Shown here in pieces: positions 8,148-14,897 of a stretch of DNA of 64,000 bases. Within the stretch, counting starts at the first letter, position 1. Every line of letters begins with the position of its first letter. The notes below the pieces were generated by a model, which saw nothing but the letters and a program-made list of their open reading frames with translations, was not told the DNA's origin and did no database searches. The DNA is taken from contig NZ_KQ434752.1 in the NCBI RefSeq assembly GCF_001270745.1, positions 413,125 to 477,124 of the forward strand. The letters are read 5' to 3'. The DNA is from Jiangella muralis (GTDB lineage Bacteria > Actinomycetota > Actinomycetes > Jiangellales > Jiangellaceae). Made by a program: the position numbers and the translations under genes.

Positions 8148-8193
8148 ACGATAGGTCAGCAGGTCAGTCACGCACCCGGACAGTTTGTCCGGG
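8148..8193 (-). promoter_or_regulatory. Promoter and palindromic operator of the XRE/flavoprotein pair
   Basis: On the minus strand a -10 TATCGT (8153-8148) lies 7 bases before the ATG at 8140. A perfect palindrome, CCCGGACA-GTT-TGTCCGGG (8175-8193), covers the -35 position. Its placement suggests binding by the XRE protein itself. Confidence 0.55.
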
Positions 8194-8266
8194 CACCTAC
8201 CGGCGAGGCGGGTTCTGCTGGTGGTGTGACAGCCCGCATCAACCAACGAAGCACGCCTGCCCATGG

Positions 8267-8596
8267 TCACTCGCGGCCAGCGGCAAGCTCGTCGACGCGT
8301 TCAGTCAGGGTCCGAACGGCCTCTTCAAGGCGATCGAGCCGCGCCTGGGTGTCGTCGGGTCGACGATCCGCGCCGCTCACGTCATCAGCGACGAAGACGC
8401 CCTTGCCCTGGCGACCGATGATCAGTCCGTCGCGGCGCAGCTCGTTGAGTGCGTCCCGGACGACGGTGCTGGACACGCTGTGCTTCTCGCGCAGCTGGGT
8501 CATGGACGGCAGCTGGCTTCCCGGCGGCAACTCCCCCGCCGCGATCCGCGCGCGCAAATCGTCCGCGAGCTGCCGGAACGCCGGTCCAGTCGCCAT
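8267..8596 (-). CDS. GntR-family repressor, KorSA-like
   Basis: This 109-residue protein carries a GntR winged helix (about 5-72: FRQLADDLRARIAAGEL, SVSSTVVRDALNELRRDGLI, GKGVFVAD) and a C-terminal coiled-coil segment (LDRLEEAVRTLTERVDEL). In pSAM2, KorSA of this family silences replication and transfer. Here it stands divergent from the transfer operon with palindromic operators between. The ATG at 8596 has GGAGG upstream; the reading frame extends further up, but that part covers the operator region. Confidence 0.85.
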   Translation of the reverse strand: MATGPAFRQLADDLRARIAAGELPPGSQLPSMTQLREKHSVSSTVVRDALNELRRDGLIIGRQGKGVFVADDVSGADRRPDDTQARLDRLEEAVRTLTERVDELAAGRE

Positions 8597-8627
8597 CGCC
8601 AGCCTCCATCCGCGGACACCTGTTGCC

Positions 8628-8638
8628 GCACTAAGTGC
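8628..8638. promoter_or_regulatory. Second operator for the GntR repressor (short palindrome)
   Basis: GCACT-A-AGTGC shares both half-sites with the larger palindrome at 8686-8705 and lies 32 bp before the gntR start. This is consistent with autoregulation. Confidence 0.5.
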
Positions 8639-8680
8639 ATCTGGTTCGCAACACCCTATCGCTCGGGTGTGCAAACCATC

Positions 8681-8710
8681 TTGACGCACTATGTCGACAT
8701 AGTGCATTCT
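8681..8710 (+). promoter_or_regulatory. Promoter of the transfer operon with a 20-bp perfect palindromic operator
   Basis: A -35 TTGACG (8681-8686) and a weak -10 CATTCT (8705-8710) flank the perfect palindrome GCACTATGTCGACATAGTGC (8686-8705), which fills the spacer. A repressor bound there would block polymerase. The GntR protein beside it is the obvious candidate. Confidence 0.65.
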
Positions 8711-8775
8711 TAAGACGTCCCGCGCACCTCCGAGTGCGGGATCGGGGAGAGTCCCCGGCTACGAAAGGAGAGGTC

Positions 8776-9180
8776 ATGGCGACCTATGCAGTGGACAGCA
8801 AGCGGCAGCAGATGACGGCGACCGGTGTCGTCAACTCGGTGCATGAGTGGGAGGACACTCCGGAGGGTCGTCGGCAGTCGGAGCGGCAGGCGGTGGATGA
8901 GGAGTCGCGGCTGCCGTTGTGGTCGGTGGAGGTCAATTACCGGACGGTGTCGTTCGATCGGGAGTTGACGGCGCGGGCGCAGGTGACGGTCCCGGCGCCG
9001 TTGAAGCCGGAGATCGCGGACTATTCACCGATCGAGTTCGGTGACCTGGTGGCGTCGGCGCGGGCGACGAAGACGGGCCAGCTGGTGGAGTCGTGGCGGG
9101 CCGGCGGGATCGCGTCGCACACGCCGCCGCGCAAGGACGCCGGCAAGACCAGCGCCGGCAGCGGCGAGAAGGCGGCCTGA
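8776..9180 (+). CDS. Conserved AICE protein of unknown function
   Basis: This 134-residue protein is first in the transfer operon; AAAGGAGAGG precedes its ATG. A central segment (LWSVEVNYRTVSFDRELTAR, then VTVPAPLKPEI) looks like a compact beta domain, followed by a Lys/Ala-rich tail. Proteins of similar size and position occur in many AICEs just upstream of the translocase gene. A role in activation, replication or transfer is likely by context only. Confidence 0.7.
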   Translation: MATYAVDSKRQQMTATGVVNSVHEWEDTPEGRRQSERQAVDEESRLPLWSVEVNYRTVSFDRELTARAQVTVPAPLKPEIADYSPIEFGDLVASARATKTGQLVESWRAGGIASHTPPRKDAGKTSAGSGEKAA

Positions 9181-9182
9181 CG

Positions 9183-9707
9183 ATGACCGTCATCGAGGTC
9201 CCGACCGATGCGTACGCGGCGGCTGACTGGCTCGCTGGCCGGCATCCGTGGGTGCGGCAGCTGGTCGAGCGGATCGCCGGCAGCATCGACGCGCACCCCG
9301 GCTGGCTGGACGTCGTCACCGCGGCCGTCAACGGCCAGCTGGCGGACGCGGCCGCGTGGGAGGCGTACGAAGCCCGGCACCCGGCCCCGGACGACGACGA
9401 CGCGTTCTGGGAGTGGCACGCACACGGCCCGAAGACCTCGGCCGAGGTGCAGGCGTTCGGCGTCATGTCCAGCGGAGAGAAGAACCTCGTCCGCCTGGTC
9501 GCCACCCTCGGCGGCCGGGTCGCCTGGTCCCCACATGACGTGTCGTTCGACCAGCGCGGCGCGGCTGTCCTCGCGGACTGGCTGGCGATCGTGCACGCCC
9601 AGCTGCCGGCGTCGCTGTACCCGGCCACGAGTGATGACGCGCTGATCGTGCGGCTGGCCGCCGTGAGCGACGCGGTCAACGGTGAGGTTCGCGCCGTCTC
9701 GCGATGA
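9183..9707 (+). CDS. Hypothetical AICE protein
   Basis: This 174-residue acidic protein starts 2 bases after the previous stop. It is predicted mainly alpha-helical, with several Trp (ADWLAG, AFWEWHAHGP, VLADWLAIV). I recognise no catalytic motif, signal peptide or membrane segment. Operon position suggests a transfer- or maintenance-related function. Confidence 0.65.
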   Translation: MTVIEVPTDAYAAADWLAGRHPWVRQLVERIAGSIDAHPGWLDVVTAAVNGQLADAAAWEAYEARHPAPDDDDAFWEWHAHGPKTSAEVQAFGVMSSGEKNLVRLVATLGGRVAWSPHDVSFDQRGAAVLADWLAIVHAQLPASLYPATSDDALIVRLAAVSDAVNGEVRAVSR

Positions 9708-9793
9708 GACCCCACCGGGGACGGGTGACAGGCCTAGGAAACCAACCCCGTCCCCGGTGGCCCCAATCAACACCCCGAATGGAGGGGATTGGT

Positions 9794-9958
9794 GTGTCCA
9801 ACCCTACGACCCGGCGACTGCCCCTCGCCGCTCTCGGCGTCGTCCTCGCCCAGCTGTTGACCGTTGCCGCCCTCGTGGCCGGCGCGGACGAGGTCCAAGC
9901 GCAGCGGTCCGACGCCGTCCGTGACGCCTCGGTGACCCGCTGCGGTGACCGCCCATGA
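9794..9958 (+). CDS. Small single-span membrane protein (Spd-like by position)
   Basis: About 54 residues long, it starts at the GTG that follows GGAGGGG with 6-base spacing. One hydrophobic segment ([20 protein letters not shown]) near the N-terminus is followed by a short charged tail. Small membrane proteins encoded before traB in Streptomyces elements are often spread proteins that help intramycelial plasmid movement; the analogy rests on position and topology only. It overlaps the next gene by 4 bases (ATGA). Confidence 0.55.
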   Translation: MSNPTTRRLPLAALGVVLAQLLTVAALVAGADEVQAQRSDAVRDASVTRCGDRP

Positions 9959-10125
9959 AGCAGCCCCTAGCCGTGGTGGTCGCGTGCTCCGGCTGCGGCC
10001 GCCTGGTCGCCGCCATCAAGGCGTGGTTCCACCCCGGTACCGGCGACACCGTCTGCGACTCCTGCCACGCCGCCGCCCACGCCCGGCACGCCGCCCTGAC
10101 CGCCGTTGAAGGACTGCTTCGATGA
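9955..10125 (+). CDS. Small zinc-ribbon-like protein in the transfer operon
   Basis: The frame encodes 56 residues between two ATGA overlaps, one with each neighbour, which strongly supports translation. It has two paired cysteines, CSGC at 11-14 and CDSC at 34-37, about 20 residues apart, as in a small treble-clef or ribbon zinc site, followed by an Ala/His helix. Function unknown. A DNA- or protein-binding helper of the translocase is possible. Confidence 0.65.
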   Translation: MKQPLAVVVACSGCGRLVAAIKAWFHPGTGDTVCDSCHAAAHARHAALTAVEGLLR

Positions 10126-11606
10126 GCCCACGGCCCGAACTGAGCGCGAGCGTCATCCAGGCCGTCGTGACCTTCGTGCAGAACCTGTTCGATCACGACT
10201 CGCTGATCCGGCGGCTGCTGCGCGGCCTGGGCTGGGTGACGCTGACGCCACTGATGCTGCTGCACAAGCTCCCCCAGGTCTTCGCCGCCGGGGCCGTGCT
10301 GCTCCTCGCCTACAGCATGCTCGGCGCTGGCGGCCTGGTCCTCATGCTTACGGTCCCGATGGTCGGTTGGGTGGTGTGGCGGCTCGCGCACCCCGAGTCC
10401 GCGGAACGCGTCGCCGCGCGGGTGCGGGGCCGGTGGCGGTACCGGAGGATCTACCGCAAGCACTGGCCCACCGTCGCCGCCGGCTGCGGCCTCACCGTCG
10501 TCGCTGGCCCGTTCGGCCGCCAGGTGGCGCCCGAGCTGATCGGCGTGACCGCCCACCCAGCCGCCGACGCCGTGCACGTGCGCATGTTCGCCGGCCAGTC
10601 ACCGGCCGACTACGCCGACCGGGCCGACGCCCTGGCGCACGCGTTCGGCGTGACTCAGGTCCGCGTCCGGAGTGATCAGCCCGGCACGGTGACGTTGTTG
10701 TTCAGCACCGGGGACATGCTCACCGACCCCATTCCCGCGATGACGCTGGACGCATCGGACGTGGACTTCGAGGCGCTACAGGTGGGGTTCACCGAGGACG
10801 GCTCCCCGTATCGGCTGCGGCTGCTCTACAGCCACGTCCTGACCGTCGGCGCGACCGGGTCCGGGAAGGGCTCCGCGCTGTGGTCGACCGTGCGTGCGCT
10901 CGCCCCGGCCGTCCCGTCCGGGCTGGTGCAGCTGTGGGGCGCGGACCCGAAGGGCGGCATCGAGCTGGCGATGGGCCGCGGGCTGTTCTCCCGGTTCGCC
11001 GCCGACGACGAGCCCGGCGACATGGTCGACCTCGTCACCGAGGCCGCCGAACTGGTCCGGGCACGCTCGAAGCGGCTGCGCGGGCACTCCCGCAAGCACA
11101 CACCGACGCCGGGTGAGCCGTTCGTGGTGCTGATCATCGACGAGCTGGCATTCCTGTCGGACTACCAGGACGACACCAAGCTCAAGCACCAGTTCAACAA
11201 GTCCCTGAAGGTCGTCCTGTCCCAGGGCCGCGCCGCCGGTGTTTCCGTGCTCGCGTTCGTCCAGGACCCCCGCAAGTCCGTCGTCGACGCCCGCAACCTG
11301 TTCCCCACCAAAGTCGCCCTCCGCCTCGATACCGCGTCCGAGGTCGAGATGGTCCTCGGCAAGGACGCCTGGGAACGCGGCGCCCACGCCGAGTCGATCC
11401 CCGAGGCTCAGCCCGGCACCGGATACGTGCTCGTCGACGGCGACCCCACCCCGGCCCGCATCCGGTTCACCTGGGTCACCGACGACGACATCCGCGCCAT
11501 GGCCCGCGACTACCCCGCCGCGCCGCCGCGTCACGGCTTCACCGTCGTCACCGACACCGACGACCAGGACGACGCCAAGGGCGACGACACAGGGGCGGTC
11601 GCGTGA
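10122..11606 (+). CDS. traSA: TraB/TraSA-type FtsK-like DNA translocase
   Basis: This 494-residue protein is the main transfer gene of the element: a hexameric ATPase that moves double-stranded DNA between mycelial cells. The N-terminus has two membrane segments (about 50-72 and 73-88). The FtsK/SpoIIIE motor domain has Walker A GATGSGKGS (243-251), Walker B VVLIIDE (335-341) and a later QGRAAGVSV segment. Length and layout match TraB/TraSA proteins. It is coupled by ATGA overlaps on both sides. The C-terminus is short and acidic, so the DNA-recognition winged helix may be reduced or diverged. Confidence 0.92.
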   Translation: MSPRPELSASVIQAVVTFVQNLFDHDSLIRRLLRGLGWVTLTPLMLLHKLPQVFAAGAVLLLAYSMLGAGGLVLMLTVPMVGWVVWRLAHPESAERVAARVRGRWRYRRIYRKHWPTVAAGCGLTVVAGPFGRQVAPELIGVTAHPAADAVHVRMFAGQSPADYADRADALAHAFGVTQVRVRSDQPGTVTLLFSTGDMLTDPIPAMTLDASDVDFEALQVGFTEDGSPYRLRLLYSHVLTVGATGSGKGSALWSTVRALAPAVPSGLVQLWGADPKGGIELAMGRGLFSRFAADDEPGDMVDLVTEAAELVRARSKRLRGHSRKHTPTPGEPFVVLIIDELAFLSDYQDDTKLKHQFNKSLKVVLSQGRAAGVSVLAFVQDPRKSVVDARNLFPTKVALRLDTASEVEMVLGKDAWERGAHAESIPEAQPGTGYVLVDGDPTPARIRFTWVTDDDIRAMARDYPAAPPRHGFTVVTDTDDQDDAKGDDTGAVA

Positions 11607-13027
11607 GCACGCACGCGCTGAGTCACACGGAGCTGCTGTTCCAGCTGGCCTCCCTGTCCCGCAGCAGAGCCGGCGAACAGGCCCGCGGGTGCGTCAACCC
11701 CATCCGACTCACCGGCTCCTCCACCACTGTGCACGCGGCTACGGGTGAGGTCGTACGCACCTACTCCTCCGACGACGAACCGGACGGGCACACCTACGTC
11801 CGCTGCGGCAACCGCCGCGCCGCGGTCTGCCCGTCCTGCAGCAGGGAGTACAAGGGCGACGCGTGGCACCTGCTGTCCTGCGGCCTGGCCGGCGGCAAGA
11901 CCGTCCCCGAGACGGTGGCGCAGCATCCGGCGACGTTCGCGACGTTCACCGCGCCGTCGTTCGGGGCCGTGCACCGCCACACCCGACCGACGAACGGCCG
12001 CACGTCGCCGTGCCGGGCACGACGCGATCGCCCGCGCTGTCCGCACGGCCGGCCGCTGTCGTGTGTGCGGCGGCACGACGCCGACGACCCGCAGGTAGGT
12101 CAGCCGCTGTGCTTCCAGTGCTACGACTACACCGCCCACGCCGCCTGGCAGTGGTGGGCACCGCAGCTGTGGCGGTACTTCACCATGGCGCTACGCCGCC
12201 GCCTCGCCCGCACCGCCGGCATGACGATGAAGGCGTTCACGAGCGCGGCCAAGGTCTCCTACACCAGAGTCGTAGAGTTCCAGGCGCGCGGCGTCGTGCA
12301 CTTCCACGTCGTCATCCGCCTCGACGGACCCGACGGCCCCGCCACCCCGCCACAGCTGGACCTCACGGTGACCGAGCTCGAGGACGCCGTCAGGCACGCC
12401 GCCACCCACGCGCACAAGGACGTCCCGATCCCCGGCGGGCAGACACTCCGGCTGCGATGGGGGAAGCAGCTCGACCTACGCACCATTACCCCCGGCGCCG
12501 GCCGCGACAACCAGGCCGGGCCGGCGCACCCGCACCAGGTCGCCGCCTACCTCGCCAAGTACTTGACGAAGAGTACGGAGGACTTCGGGCTGCCCGTTGC
12601 CGGGAAGCTGTACAGCGCGAACCATGCCGCCAAACACGGCGCGACCCCGCACGCCGTCCGACTGATCAAGGCCGCGCAGCAGCTCGTGCCCATCCACGAC
12701 GACTACGAGCGCTTGAAGGACAGGTACGCCACCCTCGGCTACCGGGGCCACCCCATCACCAAGAGCCGCGCCTACTCCGTGACGTTCGGCGCGCTCCGCA
12801 CCGCCCGCCGGCACTGGCGGCAGCGCCGCGCCCAACTCCCGGCCAACGCAGCCGTCCGAGACGTCCTCGACGTCGACCAGGCCGAGCACGACACCACGGC
12901 GACAACCGTCGTCGTCGGTGACTGGCGCTACGCCGGACGCGGCTACCTCGACACCGCGGCGGCCGCCAACGCGACCCGCTCGGCCAACCTCGCCCGCATC
13001 CGCCGCGCCGACGACGTCACCAGCTGA
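11603..13027 (+). CDS. repSA: RepSA-like rolling-circle replication initiator
   Basis: This 474-residue protein is the autonomous replication initiator of the excised element. The HUH metal-binding motif is HFH (233-235, in GVVHFHVVIRLDG), and candidate nucleophile tyrosines lie in VAAYLAKYLTKS (Y316, Y320), as in RepSA of pSAM2. N-terminal paired cysteines (CPSC 76-79; C170, C173) suggest a zinc-binding module. It overlaps the translocase gene by 4 bases and precedes xis and int, the conserved pSAM2 order. It appears intact. Confidence 0.9.
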   Translation: MSTHALSHTELLFQLASLSRSRAGEQARGCVNPIRLTGSSTTVHAATGEVVRTYSSDDEPDGHTYVRCGNRRAAVCPSCSREYKGDAWHLLSCGLAGGKTVPETVAQHPATFATFTAPSFGAVHRHTRPTNGRTSPCRARRDRPRCPHGRPLSCVRRHDADDPQVGQPLCFQCYDYTAHAAWQWWAPQLWRYFTMALRRRLARTAGMTMKAFTSAAKVSYTRVVEFQARGVVHFHVVIRLDGPDGPATPPQLDLTVTELEDAVRHAATHAHKDVPIPGGQTLRLRWGKQLDLRTITPGAGRDNQAGPAHPHQVAAYLAKYLTKSTEDFGLPVAGKLYSANHAAKHGATPHAVRLIKAAQQLVPIHDDYERLKDRYATLGYRGHPITKSRAYSVTFGALRTARRHWRQRRAQLPANAAVRDVLDVDQAEHDTTATTVVVGDWRYAGRGYLDTAAAANATRSANLARIRRADDVTS

Positions 13028-13054
13028 TCAGACCGAAGCGCAGGGAGACCGACC

Positions 13055-13255
13055 ATGAGAAGACCGAACCTGGGCCGCTTGCTCACCACTGAAGAGACAG
13101 CGCGGCGGCTCCGTGTCGACCCGTCGACGGTGCGCCGCTGGCGTCGCGACGGTGTCGGCCCACGCCACCTCAAGATGGGCAGCGTGTACCGCTATCCGGC
13201 GAATGAGCTGGAAGCCTGGATCGCCGCGAGCATGGGCCGGCGCGTCGCATCATGA
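13055..13255 (+). CDS. xis: Excisionase (Xis) of the AICE
   Basis: This 66-residue basic protein is almost entirely a MerR/Xis-type winged helix: LLTTEETARRLRVDPSTVRRW, then a wing with GVGPRHLKMGSVYRYP. It directs excision together with the integrase. AGGGAG precedes the ATG. It overlaps int by 4 bases (ATGA), giving coupled synthesis. Confidence 0.88.
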   Translation: MRRPNLGRLLTTEETARRLRVDPSTVRRWRRDGVGPRHLKMGSVYRYPANELEAWIAASMGRRVAS

Positions 13256-14490
13256 CAGCCCCGGAGAAGCTGCCGCCGCTGGGCGTTCGGCTCACCGTCG
13301 ACATCGAGCCCGTAGAGCGCCAGAAGGGCATGGTCTACAAGGCTCGTGTGCGTTGGACGGACCCGGTCACCGGCAAGCGCGACGGCTGCAAGAGAGTGTT
13401 CGATAGTGAGGATGCCGCCGCCGCGTGGGTGGATCGCATGACACGCACTGCCGCGACCGGCCTCGATCCGGGCCAGACGTTGAAGGACTACGTCGACAGC
13501 ATCGGTGATCGCTGGGCGCGCAAGATCGACACGACCTCGACACTCGATGGCTATTCGGCGGGTCTGAGATTGCGCGTGGTTCCGGCGATGGGCCACCTGC
13601 CGGTGAACATGATCACGGCGGGGCTGATCGACCGCGTCATCGATGAGTGGGAGGACAAGGGCATCGGCCGGTCTACGATCAAGAACACCATCGCTCCGCT
13701 GGTCCTGGTGCTCAACGAGGCCAAGCGGGACGAGCTGATCAGCCGCAACCCAGCCGACGACCGCGCGCGCCGGACCGCCGTCGGCCGACGAACGGGCGAC
13801 GACGAAGAAGAGGCGCCGAATCCTCGCGACTATGCGCTGCCCGACGTCGCCGCACTCGAAGAGCTGGTGGCCGAAGTGGTCAAGGCTGGGCGGCATCAGT
13901 GCTGGGGCGACATGGTGACGATCCTGGCCACCACGGCGATGCGGATCAGCGAGGCGTCCGGCCTGGATGCGCGGTATGTGGACTGGGAGAACGGGATCAT
14001 CCGGGTCGAGTGGCAGCGTTACCCCGGCCGGGGCGGCCTGGTCCGCAAGCGCACCAAGGGCCGGCGTCGCCGGAAGGTGCCGATCACCGAACCGTTGGTG
14101 CCGACCCTGGAGCGTCTGATGAAGGGTCGGAAGCCTGATGATCGGCTGCTGCGTGGTCCCCGCGGGGGCGTGATCACGACGGCGACCCTGCGCGATGCGA
14201 CTCGCTGGGACGAGCTGGTGACGCGCCTTGGTCATCCGACGCTCGTCCGTCACGGGCTACGGCACACCGCGTTGACGTGGATGGCTGACGCCGGCATCCC
14301 GCTCGACGTCCTGCAGAAGGTCGCCGGCCACCAGTCGCCTGACGTGACGTCGCGGTACCTGCACCCGGACCTTTCGGCGTTGAAGGCCGCCGGGGAGTCC
14401 TTCTCGGCCTGGTGGTCCCCATCTGGTCCCCGCCGACCCAAGCTGACGATCGTGAAGGGAGGTGATGCGAGACGAGAAAACCCCCGCTGA
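13252..14490 (+). CDS. int: Tyrosine integrase of the AICE
   Basis: This 412-residue tyrosine recombinase catalyses integration into the tRNA-Pro gene, whose 3' end is 26 bases downstream. An AP2-like N-terminal arm-binding region (about 10-65) and a core-binding domain (about 75-175) precede the catalytic domain with R231 (TAMRISEA), H334 and R337 (HGLRHTA), H360 (AGHQSPD) and Y369 (SRYLHPD). The last 25 codons (WWSPSGPRR) are written by the 23-bp arm-type repeat, so the gene and the att region overlap physically. It appears functional. Confidence 0.93.
   Translation: MTAPEKLPPLGVRLTVDIEPVERQKGMVYKARVRWTDPVTGKRDGCKRVFDSEDAAAAWVDRMTRTAATGLDPGQTLKDYVDSIGDRWARKIDTTSTLDGYSAGLRLRVVPAMGHLPVNMITAGLIDRVIDEWEDKGIGRSTIKNTIAPLVLVLNEAKRDELISRNPADDRARRTAVGRRTGDDEEEAPNPRDYALPDVAALEELVAEVVKAGRHQCWGDMVTILATTAMRISEASGLDARYVDWENGIIRVEWQRYPGRGGLVRKRTKGRRRRKVPITEPLVPTLERLMKGRKPDDRLLRGPRGGVITTATLRDATRWDELVTRLGHPTLVRHGLRHTALTWMADAGIPLDVLQKVAGHQSPDVTSRYLHPDLSALKAAGESFSAWWSPSGPRRPKLTIVKGGDARRENPR
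14411..14433. repeat. 23-bp arm-type direct repeat, right copy
   Basis: Identical to 1877-1899 and embedded in the 3' coding end of int. It lies 84 bp from the att core, against 91 bp on the left side. Confidence 0.6.
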
Positions 14491-14515
14491 CCTGCGTCAA
14501 CGAGGGCTGATCACA

Positions 14516-14592
14516 TGGTCGGGCTGACAGGATTTGAACCTGCGACCCCCTGACCCCCAGTCAGGTGCGCTACCAAGCTGCGCCACAGCCCG
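14516..14592 (-). tRNA. tRNA-Pro (anticodon GGG)
   Basis: The reverse complement folds as a full cloverleaf. The acceptor stem is CGGGCTG/CAGCCCG, the D arm contains GCGC...GCGC, the anticodon arm is CCTGA-CTGGGGG-TCAGG with GGG at 34-36, and the T arm contains GGTTCAAATCC. The discriminator A and CCA are encoded (14519-14516). The gene is intact; the AICE inserted at its 3' half and restored it through the 44-bp core. Confidence 0.95.
14518..14561. repeat. Right attachment site (attR) of the AICE
   Basis: This copy of the 44-bp core overlaps the tRNA gene from the anticodon loop to its 3' end and matches 1742-1785 base for base. Confidence 0.9.
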
Positions 14593-14661
14593 TGGCTACC
14601 CCGGCCACGAGGGCGGCGGAGCGATGAACAGTGTAGCGCCTCCGGGGCACCGCTCCGGACA

Positions 14662-14796
14662 TCAGGTCCGGGGCCGGCGGCTGTCGTAGTCGGGGCGGAC
14701 GGGTTGGGGGCGGACGTCCCCGTGACGGGCGGCCCAGAGGGCGGCCGAGAGCGCCCACGCCAGCAGCAACATCGTCACAACCACAACCGCTCCCAT
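14662..14796 (-). CDS. Possible small membrane protein
   Basis: The frame from the ATG at 14796 encodes 44 residues: one hydrophobic span (AVVVVTMLLLAWALSAALW) and a basic, proline-rich tail. An upstream ATG at 14883 gives 73 residues with a second hydrophobic stretch. The ribosome-binding site is weak (GGTGGCGG). It lies divergent from the MocR gene. The remainder of 14593-14897 is AT-richer promoter DNA without other genes. Confidence 0.4.
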   Translation of the reverse strand: MGAVVVVTMLLLAWALSAALWAARHGDVRPQPVRPDYDSRRPRT

Positions 14797-14851
14797 GATC
14801 AACCGCCACCCGAAGAACAAGACCAATCGAACAACTACCTCCACCAAACAC

Positions 14852-14897
14852 CAGTCCACTCCTTCCAACAAGATGCCAATCATGGAACACTGGACTG
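14852..14897 (+). promoter_or_regulatory. Inverted half-sites before the MocR gene
   Basis: CAGTCCA (14852-14858) and TGGACTG (14891-14897) are exact inverted copies, the second touching the start codon at 14898. MocR/GntR regulators commonly bind repeats in their own promoters; binding here is inference. Confidence 0.35.

Larger units (their letters stand above)
1742..14561. mobile_element. AICE of the pSAM2 type integrated in tRNA-Pro
   Basis: The element is bounded by perfect 44-bp direct repeats of the tRNA-Pro 3' half; the repeat-to-repeat distance is 12,776 bp. It contains the diagnostic AICE genes: GntR/KorSA-like repressor, TraB/FtsK-like translocase, RepSA-like HUH replication initiator, Xis and Int, with rep-xis-int in the canonical order beside the tRNA. 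pSAM2 itself integrates in a tRNA-Pro gene. All backbone genes look intact, so the element may still excise. The left part (1990-8140) is cargo of mixed origin, including a protease of clearly lower GC. Confidence 0.92.

Noticed and set aside
8681-8705. Intrinsic terminator
   Set aside because: The perfect palindrome lies between -35 and -10 elements and next to a GntR gene, so an operator fits better than termination.
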